From Tuctoria greenei (taxonomy: Eukaryota > Streptophyta > Magnoliopsida > Poales > Poaceae): 64,000 nucleotides of DNA. The stretch spans positions 121,857,498-121,921,497 of the forward strand of contig JAYESD010000008.1 of NCBI GenBank assembly GCA_036927565.1, in the 5' to 3' direction. The position numbers and the translations under genes are program-made. This document shows positions 1 through 11,110 of this stretch, piece after piece (within the stretch, counting starts at the first letter, position 1; each line of letters starts with the position of its first letter). A model generated the notes under the pieces. The model searched no databases. It worked only from the letters and a program-made list of their open reading frames with translations, and was not told the DNA's origin.

Positions 1-2
1 CA

Positions 3-1526
3 GGAGCCTCAGCACCAGCAGGAGTCACACAGCCACCACCGCCGCCTCCTCCAGCAAACCAAGCTGGACAACGCGATGGTGCACCAGCGTCTATCACGGC
101 GTCGGCGAATCATGACAATCCGGAACATGCGCTTCACGCAGCGCGTGCTCTTCTTCAATGTCCACCACCTCCTGATGCGTCCCGAGATGCATTGGAGCAG
201 TGGAGAGCTGATGTGGAACACTTGGTTGCAGCCGCAGCCGACTGCATCAGCAACCAGGGTCCTCCTCCTTCAAGATGGGCCCCGTCGCAGCGGCGGACTT
301 TGTCTGGTAGACTTGGTCCGCACGTCTCCAACAACAGGAGACGAGCTGCATCACAACAGGTGATGTCATTGCCCTCTGGGGCACGATGCACCCATACGGT
401 ATCCAGGCTTTCAACTCATGACCTCCGGGTGGAGCTTGATCACCGATACCGTCAGCAGGATGGCCGTGTCCATATTGAGCGTGCTCGTGAAAGACGGGAA
501 GCTCAGGTCCTTTCTACTCTGGAAGGGGTAGGAGGAGGCTGTTCAGCCCTAGCCATGCACCTGCGCATGGTTAGATGGCCACAGAAGTTCCGGCCACACC
601 TGCCGGAAAAATTCGACGGGACTGTCGACCCCGCCGAATTCCTTCAGATATACTCCACTGCAATCTTGGTAGCTGGAGGAAACGCGGCTGTGATGGCCAA
701 TTACTTTCCAGTGGCCTTAACTGGGACCGCTAGGTCCTGGTTTATGAGCCTTCCACCCATCTCTATCAACAGTTGGTAGGAGCTGTGCCGCCAGTTCACT
801 GCCAACTTCGGGAGTTCATACACCCGACCAGGCACTGAACTGGACCTTTTTGCGGTCGTGCAAAAAGGGGGAGAATCTTTGCGGTCCTTCATCCAGAGGT
901 TCTCTCAGGTACACAACACTATCCCTTCTATCTCAAGTGCTTCTGTCATTGTGGCATTCAGACAGGGCGCACAGGACAAGAAGATGTTGGAGAAACTGGC
1001 GATCAAAGAGATCACCAGCGTCACGGAACTCTTCAGCCTGGCAGACAAATGTGCCAGAGCTGCGGAGGGCCGTGAGATGCACTCCAAACCAGCCTCGGAG
1101 GATCACAAGAAATCCTCCAAAGAAGAAGCCGCTACCTCCGGGGGTGGCAAGAAGAAAAAGAAGACCAACGGTAAGAAGAAGCCGTCGGCCGGCACATCCA
1201 ACGTTGCAGCTGCTGCAACTCCGGGTGGCCGGGGGCCATGCCCCGAGAAGCGACCTCGACCGTCTTCTGAAGACGGTGGCAAACCCAAAGTGTGGTGTCC
1301 CATTCACAAAACAGGCAGCCACGGTTTGGAAGACTTCCGGGAGGTCCAAAACCTTGCCGAGCGCTACAGCAAGCGCCGGGAAGTATCTCCTTTCTGACAG
1401 AGGGAAGGAAAACGGAAAGTCGACGAAGCTCCGACTGAAGAGGAGTTAGGGTTTTAGGATCCCAAAAAGGTCCTGAAAGCCGTCTACACCTCCGTCGACG
1501 ACGATTCCGACGTCTCCGACAACTAG
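3..1526 (+). pseudogene. Tat-1 gag (N-terminus outside window), broken
   Basis: Gag capsid protein of Tat-1. One frame is open from base 3 to a TAG at 777-779, continues to a TGA at 1395-1397, then has TAGs at 1455-1457 and 1524-1526. The Tat-2 copy has sense codons at the sites I could align (Gln for the TAG at 1455, Glu for the TAG at 1524), so these stops are mutations. The start has a Pro/Ala-rich stretch; the capsid-like core runs through KFDGTVDPAEFLQIYSTAI, ARSWFMSLPP and ESLRSFIQRFSQV, typical of plant retrotransposon gag. A Lys-rich tail (about 1100-1260) and a putative C...H segment near 1290-1320 follow; I do not see a standard CCHC knuckle. The frame is the same as the downstream pol frame, implying one Gag-Pol polyprotein. 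Confidence 0.8.
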
Positions 1527-1538
1527 CGTCGGAAAACC

Positions 1539-2129
1539 ATGAACACTATTTTTGGTGGATCATGGGACATCACCTCCCGCCGCGTCATCAAGACTATACG
1601 TCGGGATATGGCCGCTGTAGCTCCTACAGCTAGACCGGAGCCACATCGAAAGTGGATGGACACAACCATCACTTTTGATGCTTCGGACTGTCCTCGAAGC
1701 ATGGTCGGAGCTGGACAGTTACCTTTTATGGTATCTCCCACCATCAATAACATCCAGCTCCATCATGTTATGGTGGACGGAGGTTCGGGGCTGAACCTCA
1801 TAAGCTTTGAAGCTTTTACCAAGCTTCAGCTCCGACCTTCGGATCTCCATCCATCCCGACCTTTCTTCGGAGTAGGTCCGGGGGCCATTACCCCACTCGG
1901 AGCTATTACTCTTCCTGTTACCTTCGGGACACGGGAGAAGTATCGCAACGAGAAGTTGGTCTTTGACGTTGCTCAGATCAACTTACCATTCAACGCCATC
2001 TTGGGTAGGCCTGCCCTGTACAAATTCATGGAAGCCGCTCATTATGGTTATCTGGTGTTGAAAATTCCAACACCAGTAGGCGTTCTCCGGATCCGCAGAG
2101 ATCATACTGCAGGAGTAACTGCTTTGTAG
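1539..2129 (+). pseudogene. Tat-1 aspartic protease region of Gag-Pol
   Basis: Retroviral-type aspartic protease that would cut the polyprotein. The motif MVDGGSGLNLIS keeps the catalytic Asp (codon 1776-1778), and FNAILGRPAL near 1995 is the conserved second motif. The frame is open for 196 codons and is the same frame as gag and RT; it ends at TAG 2127-2129 where Tat-2 has a Glu codon. There is no need for its own start codon: it is an internal part of a polyprotein. The domain itself looks intact; only the stops around it are disabling. Confidence 0.82.
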
Positions 2130-4004
2130 GAACTTCATGCACTCACTACGGCGCAAGAGGAAGACTCCAGGCAGGAGCCAACTCCAAGACCTCCGAGCAT
2201 TCGTCAGCGAGGCTCGACGTCAGCACCTCGTGTGCAGCCAAGTGGCGACACCGACATTCCCGTCAAAGTCGTCCAAATTGGTTCCGATGCCACTCAAACC
2301 ACCCGTATATCGGGAGGGTTGAACGACAAATAGGAACTCGCGCTCATCACTTTCCTCCGGGCAAATGTCGACGTGTTTGCTTGGCAACCGTCACAAATGC
2401 CTGGGATCCCCAGGGAAGTGATTGAGCACAATCTGAAGATCTACCCCGATGCCCGGCCTGTGCATCAGAAGCCTGGGATGCAATCCGTAGAGCGACAGAA
2501 CTTCATCCGACAAGAAGTGAAGAAGTTGCTCGAAGCCGGATTCATCTGAGAAGTCTTCCATCCAAAATGGCTGGCGAACCTAGTCGTTGTGCCCAAGGCC
2601 GGCGGGAAGCTTCGGATGTGCATCGACTACACCACACTGAATAAGGCATGTCCAAAAGATCCATTCCCACTACCTAGAATAGATCAGATAGTGGATTCTA
2701 CCTCCGGGTGTGAATTACTGTGTTTCCTAGACGCATATTCTGGGTATCATCAAATCAGGATGTCTAGGGAGGATGAAGAGCATACTTCATTCATCACAGT
2801 AGATGGATTGTACTGTTACACAGCCATGCCATTTGGTCTCAAGAATGCAGCTTCAACTTTTGTACGAGCTATGTACAAAACTTTTGAAGAACTCATCAGA
2901 GACATAGTGGAAGTGTACGTCGATGACATCGTGGTCAAGGTCAAGAACAAGGAGTCACTCCTAGACACCTTGCAGGCTGTCTTCGACAAACTGCGGGCCA
3001 CCCGCACAAAGCTAAACCCAGACAAGTGCGTGTTTGGGGTTAGCTCCGGAAAACTTCTTGGTTTCCTGGTAAGTCACCAGGGCATAGAAGCTAATTCGGC
3101 GAAGATAAAGGCCATTGAAGACATGCGGCCACCAACCCGCATCAAAGACGTCCAAAAGTTAACTAGGTGTCTAGCAGCCCTCGGCCGGTTCATATCAAGA
3201 CTAGCGGAACGGGCACTTCCCTTCTTCAAGTTATTGAGGAAGTCCGGACCATTCCAATGGTCCGAAGAAGCAGAGAAGGTGTTCCAGGAGCTGAAACAGT
3301 TCCTCACCACCCTACCAACTCTGGTAGCTCCGAACCCTGGTGAGCCTTTACTGCTTTACATTTCAGCTACTGACGAAGTCGTCAGTATGGTTCTGGTTGC
3401 GAAGAGACCGGAACTACCCCACACTCAGGAATCCACACCCCTTCGGGAGGGTCCGGAGGTTCCTGAAAGCGAGTCTGGGTCCCAGCTCCCAGATTCGAAC
3501 CCACAAGAAGTAGCTTCAGGGGACCTAGACCCTTCCAGGAGGGTCCGGGTCATTTTTGAAGAAGCTCCGGGTTCCTCCAGCCAGAACCCGAAGGTCCCCG
3601 AAGAGAATCTGGACCCCTCCGAGGGGGTCCGGATCAATGAAGAGGAAGCTCCGGACCCCTCCGGGAGGGTCCGGACCATTCAACGCCTAGTATACTTCAT
3701 CAGTGAAGTATTACATGATGCCAAGACTCGATACCTAGAGGTGCATAAGCCGCTCTATGCAGTTCTTATTGCCTCCAGGAAGCTTCGACATTACTTCCAA
3801 GCTCACAAAGTCTCGGTGGTGACCTCCTACCCACTACGAGCAATCCTGCATAATCCCAGTTCAACTGGGAATATTGCAAAGTGGGCAGCGGAATTGTCTG
3901 AATTTGATCTTGAATTTATTTCAAGACAAGCAGTCAAGTCAAGCTTTGGCAGATTTTGTGGCAGAATGGACTCCCTATCCATCAAACCCTGGGGGCCCCA
4001 GTGA
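2130..4004 (+). pseudogene. Tat-1 reverse transcriptase and first RNase H region
   Basis: Ty3/gypsy reverse transcriptase. The stretch 2130-2588 carries TAG 2331-2333 and TGA 2547-2549; from 2589 the frame is open. Visible RT motifs are GKLRMCIDYTTLNKACPKD, LLCFLDAYSGYHQIRM, AMPFGLKNAASTF and the catalytic YVDD at 2916-2927, all intact. A long low-complexity linker (about 3410-3680) with repeated DPS..VR and EEAP units separates the RT thumb from LVYFISEVLHDAKTRYLE, where the first RNase H/connection begins. A 2-nt loss near 3937-3940, relative to Tat-2, moves the frame into that of the 3874-5874 ORF. TAG 2331 is also found in Tat-2 at the homologous codon. Confidence 0.85.
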
Positions 4005-5874
4005 ACAGAAGACGGAGCATCAAGCTCCAACCTTCACCGAGCCTCACTGGACCCTCTACTTCGACGGCTCCATGCAGAAGCAGGGGGCCGGAGCTGGAGT
4101 CCTTCTCCTTGCACCGACTGGGGAGAAGGTGAAATACATGGTACACCTTGACTTCAAGGCAACCAGCAACATGGCGGAGTATGAAGCACTCATCTATGGA
4201 CTAAAGGTGGCACTGTCATACGGTGTCAGGCAACTGCTGGTCAAAGGAGATTCACAGCTCATCATCAAGCAGGTGAAGGGTGAATGCTCTTGCAACAATC
4301 TCCAGCTAGCTGCTTACCTCCTAGAAGTCCAGAGGCTTCATAAGGACTTTGAATTCCTAGACCTCCACCATGTTCAGCGTGCCCACAACGCTGAAGCCGA
4401 CGAACTCTCGACGAAAGCGTCAACCGGAGCTCCGGCTCCTGACGGAACTTTTGTCCGGAGATTGTCGAAACCCACAGCTCAACCTGCCGAACTGAGCGAA
4501 GGGGGCGAGATCAGCATCCTGAAGCTGACGGTCCCGATGGCCCTGTTACCATGGCAGCCATCAAGGGTCGTAGGTGCTGCCGGGAGCTCCGAGCAACCCA
4601 GCACGCAAGACTCAAAAGCTCAAGCTAGCTCCGATGCATGGATCTCGGAGATCCGGAGCTACTTGAAAGACAACATCCTTCCTGACGATGATGTATCCGC
4701 TGACCGGGTAGTCAGATTGGCTAAAAGATACACGCTGGTAGAAGGGGATCTCTACCGGCGCGGTGCCAACAGCATCCTATTGCGGTGCATCACAAGGGAA
4801 GAAGGCTGCGAACTCCTCGCAGAAATCCATGGAGGCGAGTGTGGGAACCACGCGTCCTCCCGCACGCTGGTCGGTAAAGCCTTCCGGCATGGCTTCTACT
4901 GGCCTACAGCGCTCCAGGATGCCACTGAGCTGGTGAAGAAATGCGAAGCATGCCAATTTCATGCAAAGCAAATTCATACACCGGCTCAACCCTTACAAAT
5001 GATACCTCCTACATGGCCCTTCGCTGTGTGGGGGATGGATATCTTGGGACCTTTCCCAAGAGCCGTCGGAGGTTACAAGTTCCTGTACGTCGCCATTGAC
5101 AAGTTCACCAAGTGGCCGGAAGCAACTCCAGTTGTGACGATCAACAAGCAATTTGCTATCAACTTTCTGAAATCCATTGTAAGCAGATTTGGAGTCCCAA
5201 ACAAAATCATCACTGATAATGGGACTCAATTCACAAGCTCCGCATTCCAAGGATATTGCGAAGACCTCGGCATACAAGTTTGCTACGCCTCCGTAGCTCA
5301 TCCAGCCAACAATGGCCAAGCCGAGAGAGCAAATGCAAAAATCCTTAAAGGACTCAAAACGTGCACCTATGAGCGCTTGAATAAACACGGAGCCAACTGG
5401 ATCGAAGAGCTTCCGCCCACTCTATGGGCCAACAGGACTTCTCCAAACCGGTCAACCGGAGAAACACCCTTCTTTCTGGTGTACGGAGCTGAAGCAATCC
5501 TTCCTCCGGAAATCACCTTGGGTTCACTCCGGGTCTGGACCTTCGACGAAGCCGCGCAGGACCAGCTCCAGCATGAAGACCTAGACCTCCTCGAGGAGGG
5601 AAGGTGCCAAGAAGCTGTTCGGAATGCCCGATATCGCCAAGCTCTACGGCGTTATCACCAGCGGCATGTACACAACCGACAGCTCGAGGAAGGCGATCTG
5701 GTGCTACGGAGAATACTATCCGGAGAAGGGTTAAACAAACTCTCCCCCAGCTGGGAGGGGCCCTTCCGAGTGATCAAAGTATCCCGTCCCGGAAGCGTTC
5801 GCTTGGCTACTGAGGATGGGACACCTCTCCCAAATCCTTGGAACATCGAGCACCTCCGTAAGTTCTACACTTAA
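3874..5874 (+). CDS. Tat-1 RNase H (archaeal-type) and integrase ORF
   Basis: The best-preserved reading frame in the window, 666 codons. It starts as the shifted continuation of the upstream pol frame (true Pol sequence from about SQALADFVAEWTP), so the nominal start is not a real initiation site. Residues about 55-180 are RNase H with the acidic set seen as YFDGS, AEYEAL, KGDSQL and NAEADEL; this second RNase H defines the Tat lineage. Residues about 310-370 hold the integrase HHCC finger (IHGGECGNH, KKCEACQ). The DDE core follows: GMDILGPF, IITDNGTQF, GQAERANAK. The C-terminus contains GPFRVIKVSRPGSVRLA and no chromodomain. All integrase catalytic residues are present, but the upstream stops mean no full polyprotein can be made. 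Confidence 0.87.
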   Translation: MQSGQRNCLNLILNLFQDKQSSQALADFVAEWTPYPSNPGGPSEQKTEHQAPTFTEPHWTLYFDGSMQKQGAGAGVLLLAPTGEKVKYMVHLDFKATSNMAEYEALIYGLKVALSYGVRQLLVKGDSQLIIKQVKGECSCNNLQLAAYLLEVQRLHKDFEFLDLHHVQRAHNAEADELSTKASTGAPAPDGTFVRRLSKPTAQPAELSEGGEISILKLTVPMALLPWQPSRVVGAAGSSEQPSTQDSKAQASSDAWISEIRSYLKDNILPDDDVSADRVVRLAKRYTLVEGDLYRRGANSILLRCITREEGCELLAEIHGGECGNHASSRTLVGKAFRHGFYWPTALQDATELVKKCEACQFHAKQIHTPAQPLQMIPPTWPFAVWGMDILGPFPRAVGGYKFLYVAIDKFTKWPEATPVVTINKQFAINFLKSIVSRFGVPNKIITDNGTQFTSSAFQGYCEDLGIQVCYASVAHPANNGQAERANAKILKGLKTCTYERLNKHGANWIEELPPTLWANRTSPNRSTGETPFFLVYGAEAILPPEITLGSLRVWTFDEAAQDQLQHEDLDLLEEGRCQEAVRNARYRQALRRYHQRHVHNRQLEEGDLVLRRILSGEGLNKLSPSWEGPFRVIKVSRPGSVRLATEDGTPLPNPWNIEHLRKFYT

Positions 5875-7137
5875 TACCACGGAGGTGAGTCTTGAGTAAC
5901 TTGAGATGTATGTTATAGAGTCATTGTACAGAGTCGGGTAGTTCCTCCGGGAGAGCAGCCGGACCTTTCCCGAAAGGTCCGTAAAGCTCATGCAGCACTT
6001 GTCACAGTCTCCGGACTAAAAGTGTGGCTAACTACCCTGGGTCAAACGAGAAACCAAACACACTTAGCCTGGTTCCGTACCCTAAGAGTGTACTTGTTTC
6101 CCCTGTACCCCGGACCTATAATGAAAGACATCTTCATGTGAAATAGACTCCACGTGCATTTATTTTGTACAAGCTCAACATTTTTATTTTTCTCTTTCTT
6201 GTCTATAACAAAGACGTGCAATTCTTAAGAAATTTTAGTTCGACCGGTTTATATACGATTCGAGTTGTATTGTCAGTTCTTTTGGATTCAAATATCGTTC
6301 ATGGCAAACTCACATGAAAGCCGCCAAGCCAATCTAGGGCCGGAGTGTGCTATCGACTTAGCCTGGTCAAGCACCCTAAGTACGCCACTCTACCTAAACC
6401 CCGGCAGGCCGAAGTAAGGCGGGTCCATGAACAGTTGAACCTAGAAGAAAAGACAACGCATCCGGTTGTATTTAAAATCGCGTTCAACTTAAAATCTTCT
6501 TGAGAATCGTAAGCCGCGACGAAATTATAGACAAGGAACAAATTTTACTATTTTTCTTGGCTTAAGTGTGCAGGAAAAATAAAGCCTACATTGATGGATA
6601 AAAGCCGGAGCTGACTAAGCTCTGACTCCCCTAAGGGGGCCAGCCGTCGACGCTGAATATAAGATGGTGAGAAGACCCTATAAATGGAGTCTGCTGCCAA
6701 CAAACCAAGTGTTGGCAAAGGTCACTCCGGGAGCTACCCAGCTCCGACACCCCGGAGGACTAACTATCGACGCTCTAGGTGTTGATAGAGGCTATTGCCG
6801 GAGCTACCAAGCTCCAGCGATGGACAATGCCGGAGCTTCTAAGCTCCGACAACCTCAGGGGACCTTCACTATCGAAGACTTCGGACCTAAATGCTATAAG
6901 TTCGGAGGAAATGTGTCTTCAACAAAACTCAATATCCTTTTGGTACATGTTCACAATCAAATTGTGTACATCTACCAGGGGGCCAAGTGAAGATAAAGAT
7001 GTTGAAGACAAAAAGTGAAATTCGCAAAAATTTGGGGATTTCATTCATCTGGAGACAGGAGATTACATCTGGAGACAAGGGATTACAAAATTGAGGAAGA
7101 AGAAGAGAAAATACAAGTGAGAGCTAAAGAGATGGTC
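5875..7137 (+). other. Tat-1 spacer between pol and the antisense gene
   Basis: No coding potential that I can support. It holds AT-rich stretches and, from about 6600, repeated units with paired GGAGCT/AGCTCC arms (listed separately). A corresponding spacer lies at 43755-44753 and 59276-60093 in Tat-2. Short ORFs here do not align with any domain. Confidence 0.6.
6600..6870 (+). repeat. Degenerate tandem repeats with GGAGCT-loop-AGCTCC hairpins
   Basis: Three perfect 6-bp-stem, 4-nt-loop inverted repeats are readable: 6730-6745 (loop ACCC), 6800-6815 (loop ACCA) and 6832-6847 (loop TCTA). Each sits in a unit resembling the 73-bp minisatellite of Tat-2 (aagctccgacaac ... cgtcgac). The array is decayed and its period is not regular here. 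Confidence 0.6.
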
Positions 7138-10100
7138 CTAGACCCTATGGAAGAACTCGGCGACTTTCTGGGCGACCTCCGATACGCTGGCTCGGGTAGC
7201 TTCGCCTTCTCCTTCGACGGGGCCTTCAAGCACCGGGTCCAGAGGAATTTGGGGGTTCTGGCTGGTGTAGCACGTCAGCACATACTCTGCGACGTTATTT
7301 GCCAGGGATTGCCCCTCAACCTCCAGTTGGTCCGTGATGACATCGCCCACCTTGGAGAGCTTTCTACCTGCTGCGCTCAACGCCTGCAGCGCAAGGTCCG
7401 GCTCCGGCTCCGGATCATCCGGGCGCACGGGGCTGAAACCCATCAGCGTCAGCGCATCATTGGCCTTCCCCAGGAACTCCCAAATTTGTAGGGAGTCCGC
7501 CGTCCTCAAGCTCTTCATCTCTTCCAGGGATCTCTTGGCCGCCATCAGTTCTGAATTCTCACGGGCGAGGCGCTCAACTTCTTTGGCGTTTTGCTGAATC
7601 TTTGCAGCAACCCGCCTCTCAAGTCTTCCGAGCTCCTCCTCCCGGAGGTGGATCTTGTTCCGACGATCGACCAGGTCCTTCTCCCTAGCCTCCACTTTTT
7701 CTCCCGGGCAACAAGGGCACACTCGTATTCGTAGAGTTCCTGCCCCCGCACCCAGGTCTTCTCCTCTTCCTCTTGGCAGCGCTCTTCCAACTTCTTGGTG
7801 TGCTCCTCGAGGCCCTTGTCAGCCAGAGATACTTTCTCGGCGAGCTCCTCTTCCCTCCTCAGGACGTCATCCCGCAGCTCCAGGAGTTTCTGCTCTTCGT
7901 CCTCGAGCCGTCTCTCCCTCTCTTCAAGTGCCTCTCGGCGCTTGATGAGTGCAGTGTTGATGGCCTCAAGCTGTTCGTGCCGAGCATTGGCCGCGTCGTT
8001 GGCAGCTTTGGCCTGATCGTGGATCTCTCGGGATTGAGCATCGAGGGCATGAGTCATGCTCTCCCTGTCATCGAGCAGCTTGCCCCAGTACTCCAGGCGG
8101 ATCTTCTCCCGCTTGATCCACTCCTTGTCATCCGCTAGCCTCGACAGCGCCAGCTTTGTCTCAACGTGGAGTCGGTTACGCCACCGCCTAAGGGTTTGGC
8201 GCTCCTCTTCAAGAGCCTTGCTGTCATGGAAGAAGGCCAATTGGACTTGACGCAGACTGGAGCAGGCGTTGTCGATAGACATCGACACCGAGATAGGCTC
8301 CGGACCTGCTGGGGTCTCCTCCGCTGGTTCCAGCGGGTCTTCACATACAAAAATTGGGTCCCACTGTACGAGAGCGGAACCCTGAGCTTCCAAGGCACTA
8401 GGGCCGTCCTCCGGGATGGCCTCAGTCGCCATCGAAGAAGGCGCCGCCGCCAAGTCTTCGTTCACCTCCTCGGGCAGGGGGCCAGCGACTTCGTTTGGGC
8501 ACTCCGGCTCTGCCGCAGGTACCTCTGACGTCGTCACTTCCGGAGCAGGTGCTGCTACTGGCTCCGGCCGGGACACCTCTTCCGAGGGAGGCTCGAGCTC
8601 CATCGCCTCTTCAACCACCGGCTCTATGACCGGCGCTCCAACAATAACCGGCTCAACGGCTGGTGCTTCAGAGGAAACCGGCTCAACTGCCGGAACTACC
8701 TCGACTTCCGGCTCGCATGCCAGGGCTTCAGTCACCTCCGGCTCAACCGCCGGAGCTTCAACAAGTTCCGGCTCCGGGGCCGGGACTACTACTTCCTCCG
8801 GCTCAACAGTCGGAGCTTCCACCACTGCAGCACCTGGACCTGGAACTTCAACCTCCGAGACAGGTGCCGCTGGCGTGTCTTCACTCCCGTGGTCCGGCGC
8901 TACCACGGGGACTTCTGGGGACGAGTCGAGGTCCATGACCACGACAGCCGGCGCTGGAGCTGTCGCAGCCTCAGCCACCACCTGGGGCGGCACTGGGACA
9001 GGAGCAGAAGCTCCCACGGCCTCAGACATCATGGCCGAGGGTGGAGCTTCACTCCCCTTCTTGGGGACACTGCAGAGGATGGACAAAGAAAATTAACAAA
9101 CAATCGCTACAATTAAAAAGTTAACCAAGGTAAAGCTCAAAAATTACCATGGAAGGCTTCCGCACCAGCTTGCGCGGAACCTTTTTCCTGGACGTTCCGG
9201 GCTGGCCACGGTCGGCGTAGAAGCTCCAGAAGGCCCCCCAGAACTTGTCGCAGCTACGGGCGTTTCCCGGGTCGAGGCTCTCCTCGGTCGGGAAGAACCC
9301 CTGGACCTGGAGGCTCCCACCGTCCAAGGTGCCGGAGTCGAGCGCCCGGAGCTAGCACCCCAGGAGGGTTCCACCATAGGGACAGACGCGCTCCGGGAGG
9401 ATCCCACTGCAGGAACAGTGTCGTTCCGGAAGGACCCCACTACGGGGACAGTCGCCACGGCGGCAGAAGATCTTCCCCCCCTGGGGAGAAGGAACCGAGG
9501 CGGAAGTAGCGGGCCTGACAGACCTTCCGTCGACATGTCGCAGCTTCCTCTTCCGGCTCTCCGGCTCATCCGCCAGCTCCTTACCCTTGTCGACGACCTC
9601 GACCCTTGGCTGTGGGGTAGGGGCGGAGCCGTCTTCAGGTATCCCGGGGATCACCACCCGGGTGGTTGATCTTCTCTCAACGACACCAAGGTCGTCAAGT
9701 GCAGCCATCGTCCGCCGGAGCTCCCTGCTGAACTCCACTTCCACGTTCAGAGGGAGATAGGCCGACGGCGGAGTCAAGTCGTCACCGTCGACGTCGATGC
9801 CGTGCTGGAATTTCTTGAGGTGGAACTCCAAGGTCTTCCCCACCATGTTGGACTTCAACCCGGTCTCAACCCGGTCCTCGTCCATCACGATGTTGAGGGC
9901 CCAAGCGAGCTTCTACCTCCTCTTCAGCGGCGCCCACCTGTTGGCCAGGAAGTTTCAAAATATCGCCTAAGGCGTCAATCCCCCCTCCACGCATTGGCGG
10001 ATCCTGGTCAAGGCGGGGTCGAAAGCTTCCGCCAGCACCGGAACCTCACTCCAGATCGTCGTGTCGATGTCAGGCAGACCATCGGGCAGCTCCAACCGCT

Positions 10101-10599
10101 CATGCTCCTCCACCCTAACGACTATCCAATCTTTCTTCCAGTCATCCCACTTCCCGGAAGGGAACGACCGGAGGTACTTGAATGGGCGCTTCTTGCGCTT
10201 CACGAAGTAGTAGAAGCCAAGGTACTCATTGCTCCGGCCGGTGGTGTGGACGGTGAAGAAGGTTCGGAAGAGTTCAATGCAGGGGGGGATGCCCACCCAC
10301 ATCTCACAGAAGTGGACGAAGATAGACACGAGGAGAATGGAGTGAGGGCCAAGGTGGTATAGCTGCAGACCATAGAAGTCTAGCAGCATCAAGAAGAAAG
10401 AAGAAAAAGGTGGGATCAACCCCACCATGGCGTACGAAGAAAAGTACACCATCTCACCAGTGCGCTCCTTCTCGAAGGGGAGCTCTCCGCCGGCACGGAC
10501 CAAGCGGTTGAAGAAGTTCGAGGACCACCCCATGAGGGCCCGGACCTTCTTCAAATCGTTGTCGGTCTTCAAGCGACTCTCGCGCAGACCCAACTCCAT
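7138..10599 (-). pseudogene. Tat-1 antisense gene: Transposase_28-like, two exons
   Basis: Long gene on the opposite strand to gag-pol, lying between pol and the 3' LTR. The ATG is taken at 10599 (MELGLRES...), which has a counterpart at 63124 in Tat-2. Exon 1 (10599-9148) carries a domain matching the family called Putative gypsy type transposon (PF04195): MGWSSNFFNRLV, GLQLYHLGPHSILLVSIFVH and GFYYFVKRKKRPF are its recognisable parts. Three stops lie between about 9910 and 9970 and a frameshift lies near 9474-9560. A 78-bp intron follows. Exon 2 (9069-7138) has Pro/Glu/Val/Ala repeats (about 8390-8900), then a strong coiled coil rich in Glu, Arg and Leu (about 8290-7700), a frameshift in an A5 run near 7698, and a C-terminal part (PQIPLDPVLEGP). 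Function unknown; antisense extra ORFs are known in Tat elements. Confidence 0.75.
9070..9147 (-). other. Predicted 78-bp intron in the Tat-1 antisense gene
   Basis: On the - strand the exon ends CCATG followed by GTAATTTTTG at 9147 and the intron ends CTCTGCAG at 9070. The interior is T-rich with a pyrimidine run before the AG, as in plant introns. Removing it joins the exon 1 frame to the exon 2 frame exactly (codon split TG/T) and removes the stop TAA at 9146-9144. The Tat-2 copy has GT...AG at the same place (61670-61741). Confidence 0.72.
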
Positions 10600-10689
10600 C
10601 GCGGCACAGCTAGGCAAGAGAAGAGGAGCGAAGTACGAGTTGGGAGTTTGAACGCAAGATCAGATGAGAGGCGTAAAGAACTCCCGACG

Positions 10690-10965
10690 GTGCGCGCTTT
10701 CCTTCTTAAGTAAGCCCTCGCAACGCTTGGATGGAAACCGCAGGGAAGTCGAAGATACCACTCAAGAATTCAACCCAGCCGATGACAAGAGGGCCCGGGA
10801 CCACCCCGACGATCAAGTCGAGGCTCTTACCCAGGCGAACGGTTGTCATCACGAGGCAGGAAACCCAAAGGCGGCGGCCTAACAGGGTGCGCGGAACCGA
10901 TACGGTTTTAGTATCGGGAACTGGCGACCTTCAATTGCGTGAGATCCGCACGTCAAAGATCTCAT
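10690..10965 (-). promoter_or_regulatory. Conserved block upstream of the antisense gene (candidate promoter)
   Basis: Noncoding DNA just upstream of the antisense ATG that is well conserved with 63220-63485 in Tat-2, although most of the coding DNA there has decayed. Shared pieces include CTTTCCTTCTTAAGTAA, CGCAACGCTTGGATGGAAAC, AACCGATACGGTTTT and GGCGACCTTCAATTGCGTGA. AACCGATACGGTT is close to a palindrome. Placement suggests a promoter or 5' leader for the antisense transcript; this is inference only. Confidence 0.4.
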
Positions 10966-11110
10966 CTGCCGCCTGAGGTGCGCCACGCGGCGGGATCTAA
11001 CTGTAAATCCCTGCCAACAGCACCTCCGAAGACCCTTCAAGACCCAGTTCAAGAGTCGCAAGGATGGCCCCACCTCCGACGGAATGACTTCACCCCAGTG
11101 ATCTTCCTCG

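Noticed and set aside
7334..9096. Long + strand ORFs opposite the antisense gene (for example 8416-9096, Ser/Thr/Gly-rich)
   Set aside because: Shadows of the GC-rich repeat-coding exon on the - strand; low-complexity composition and no domain.
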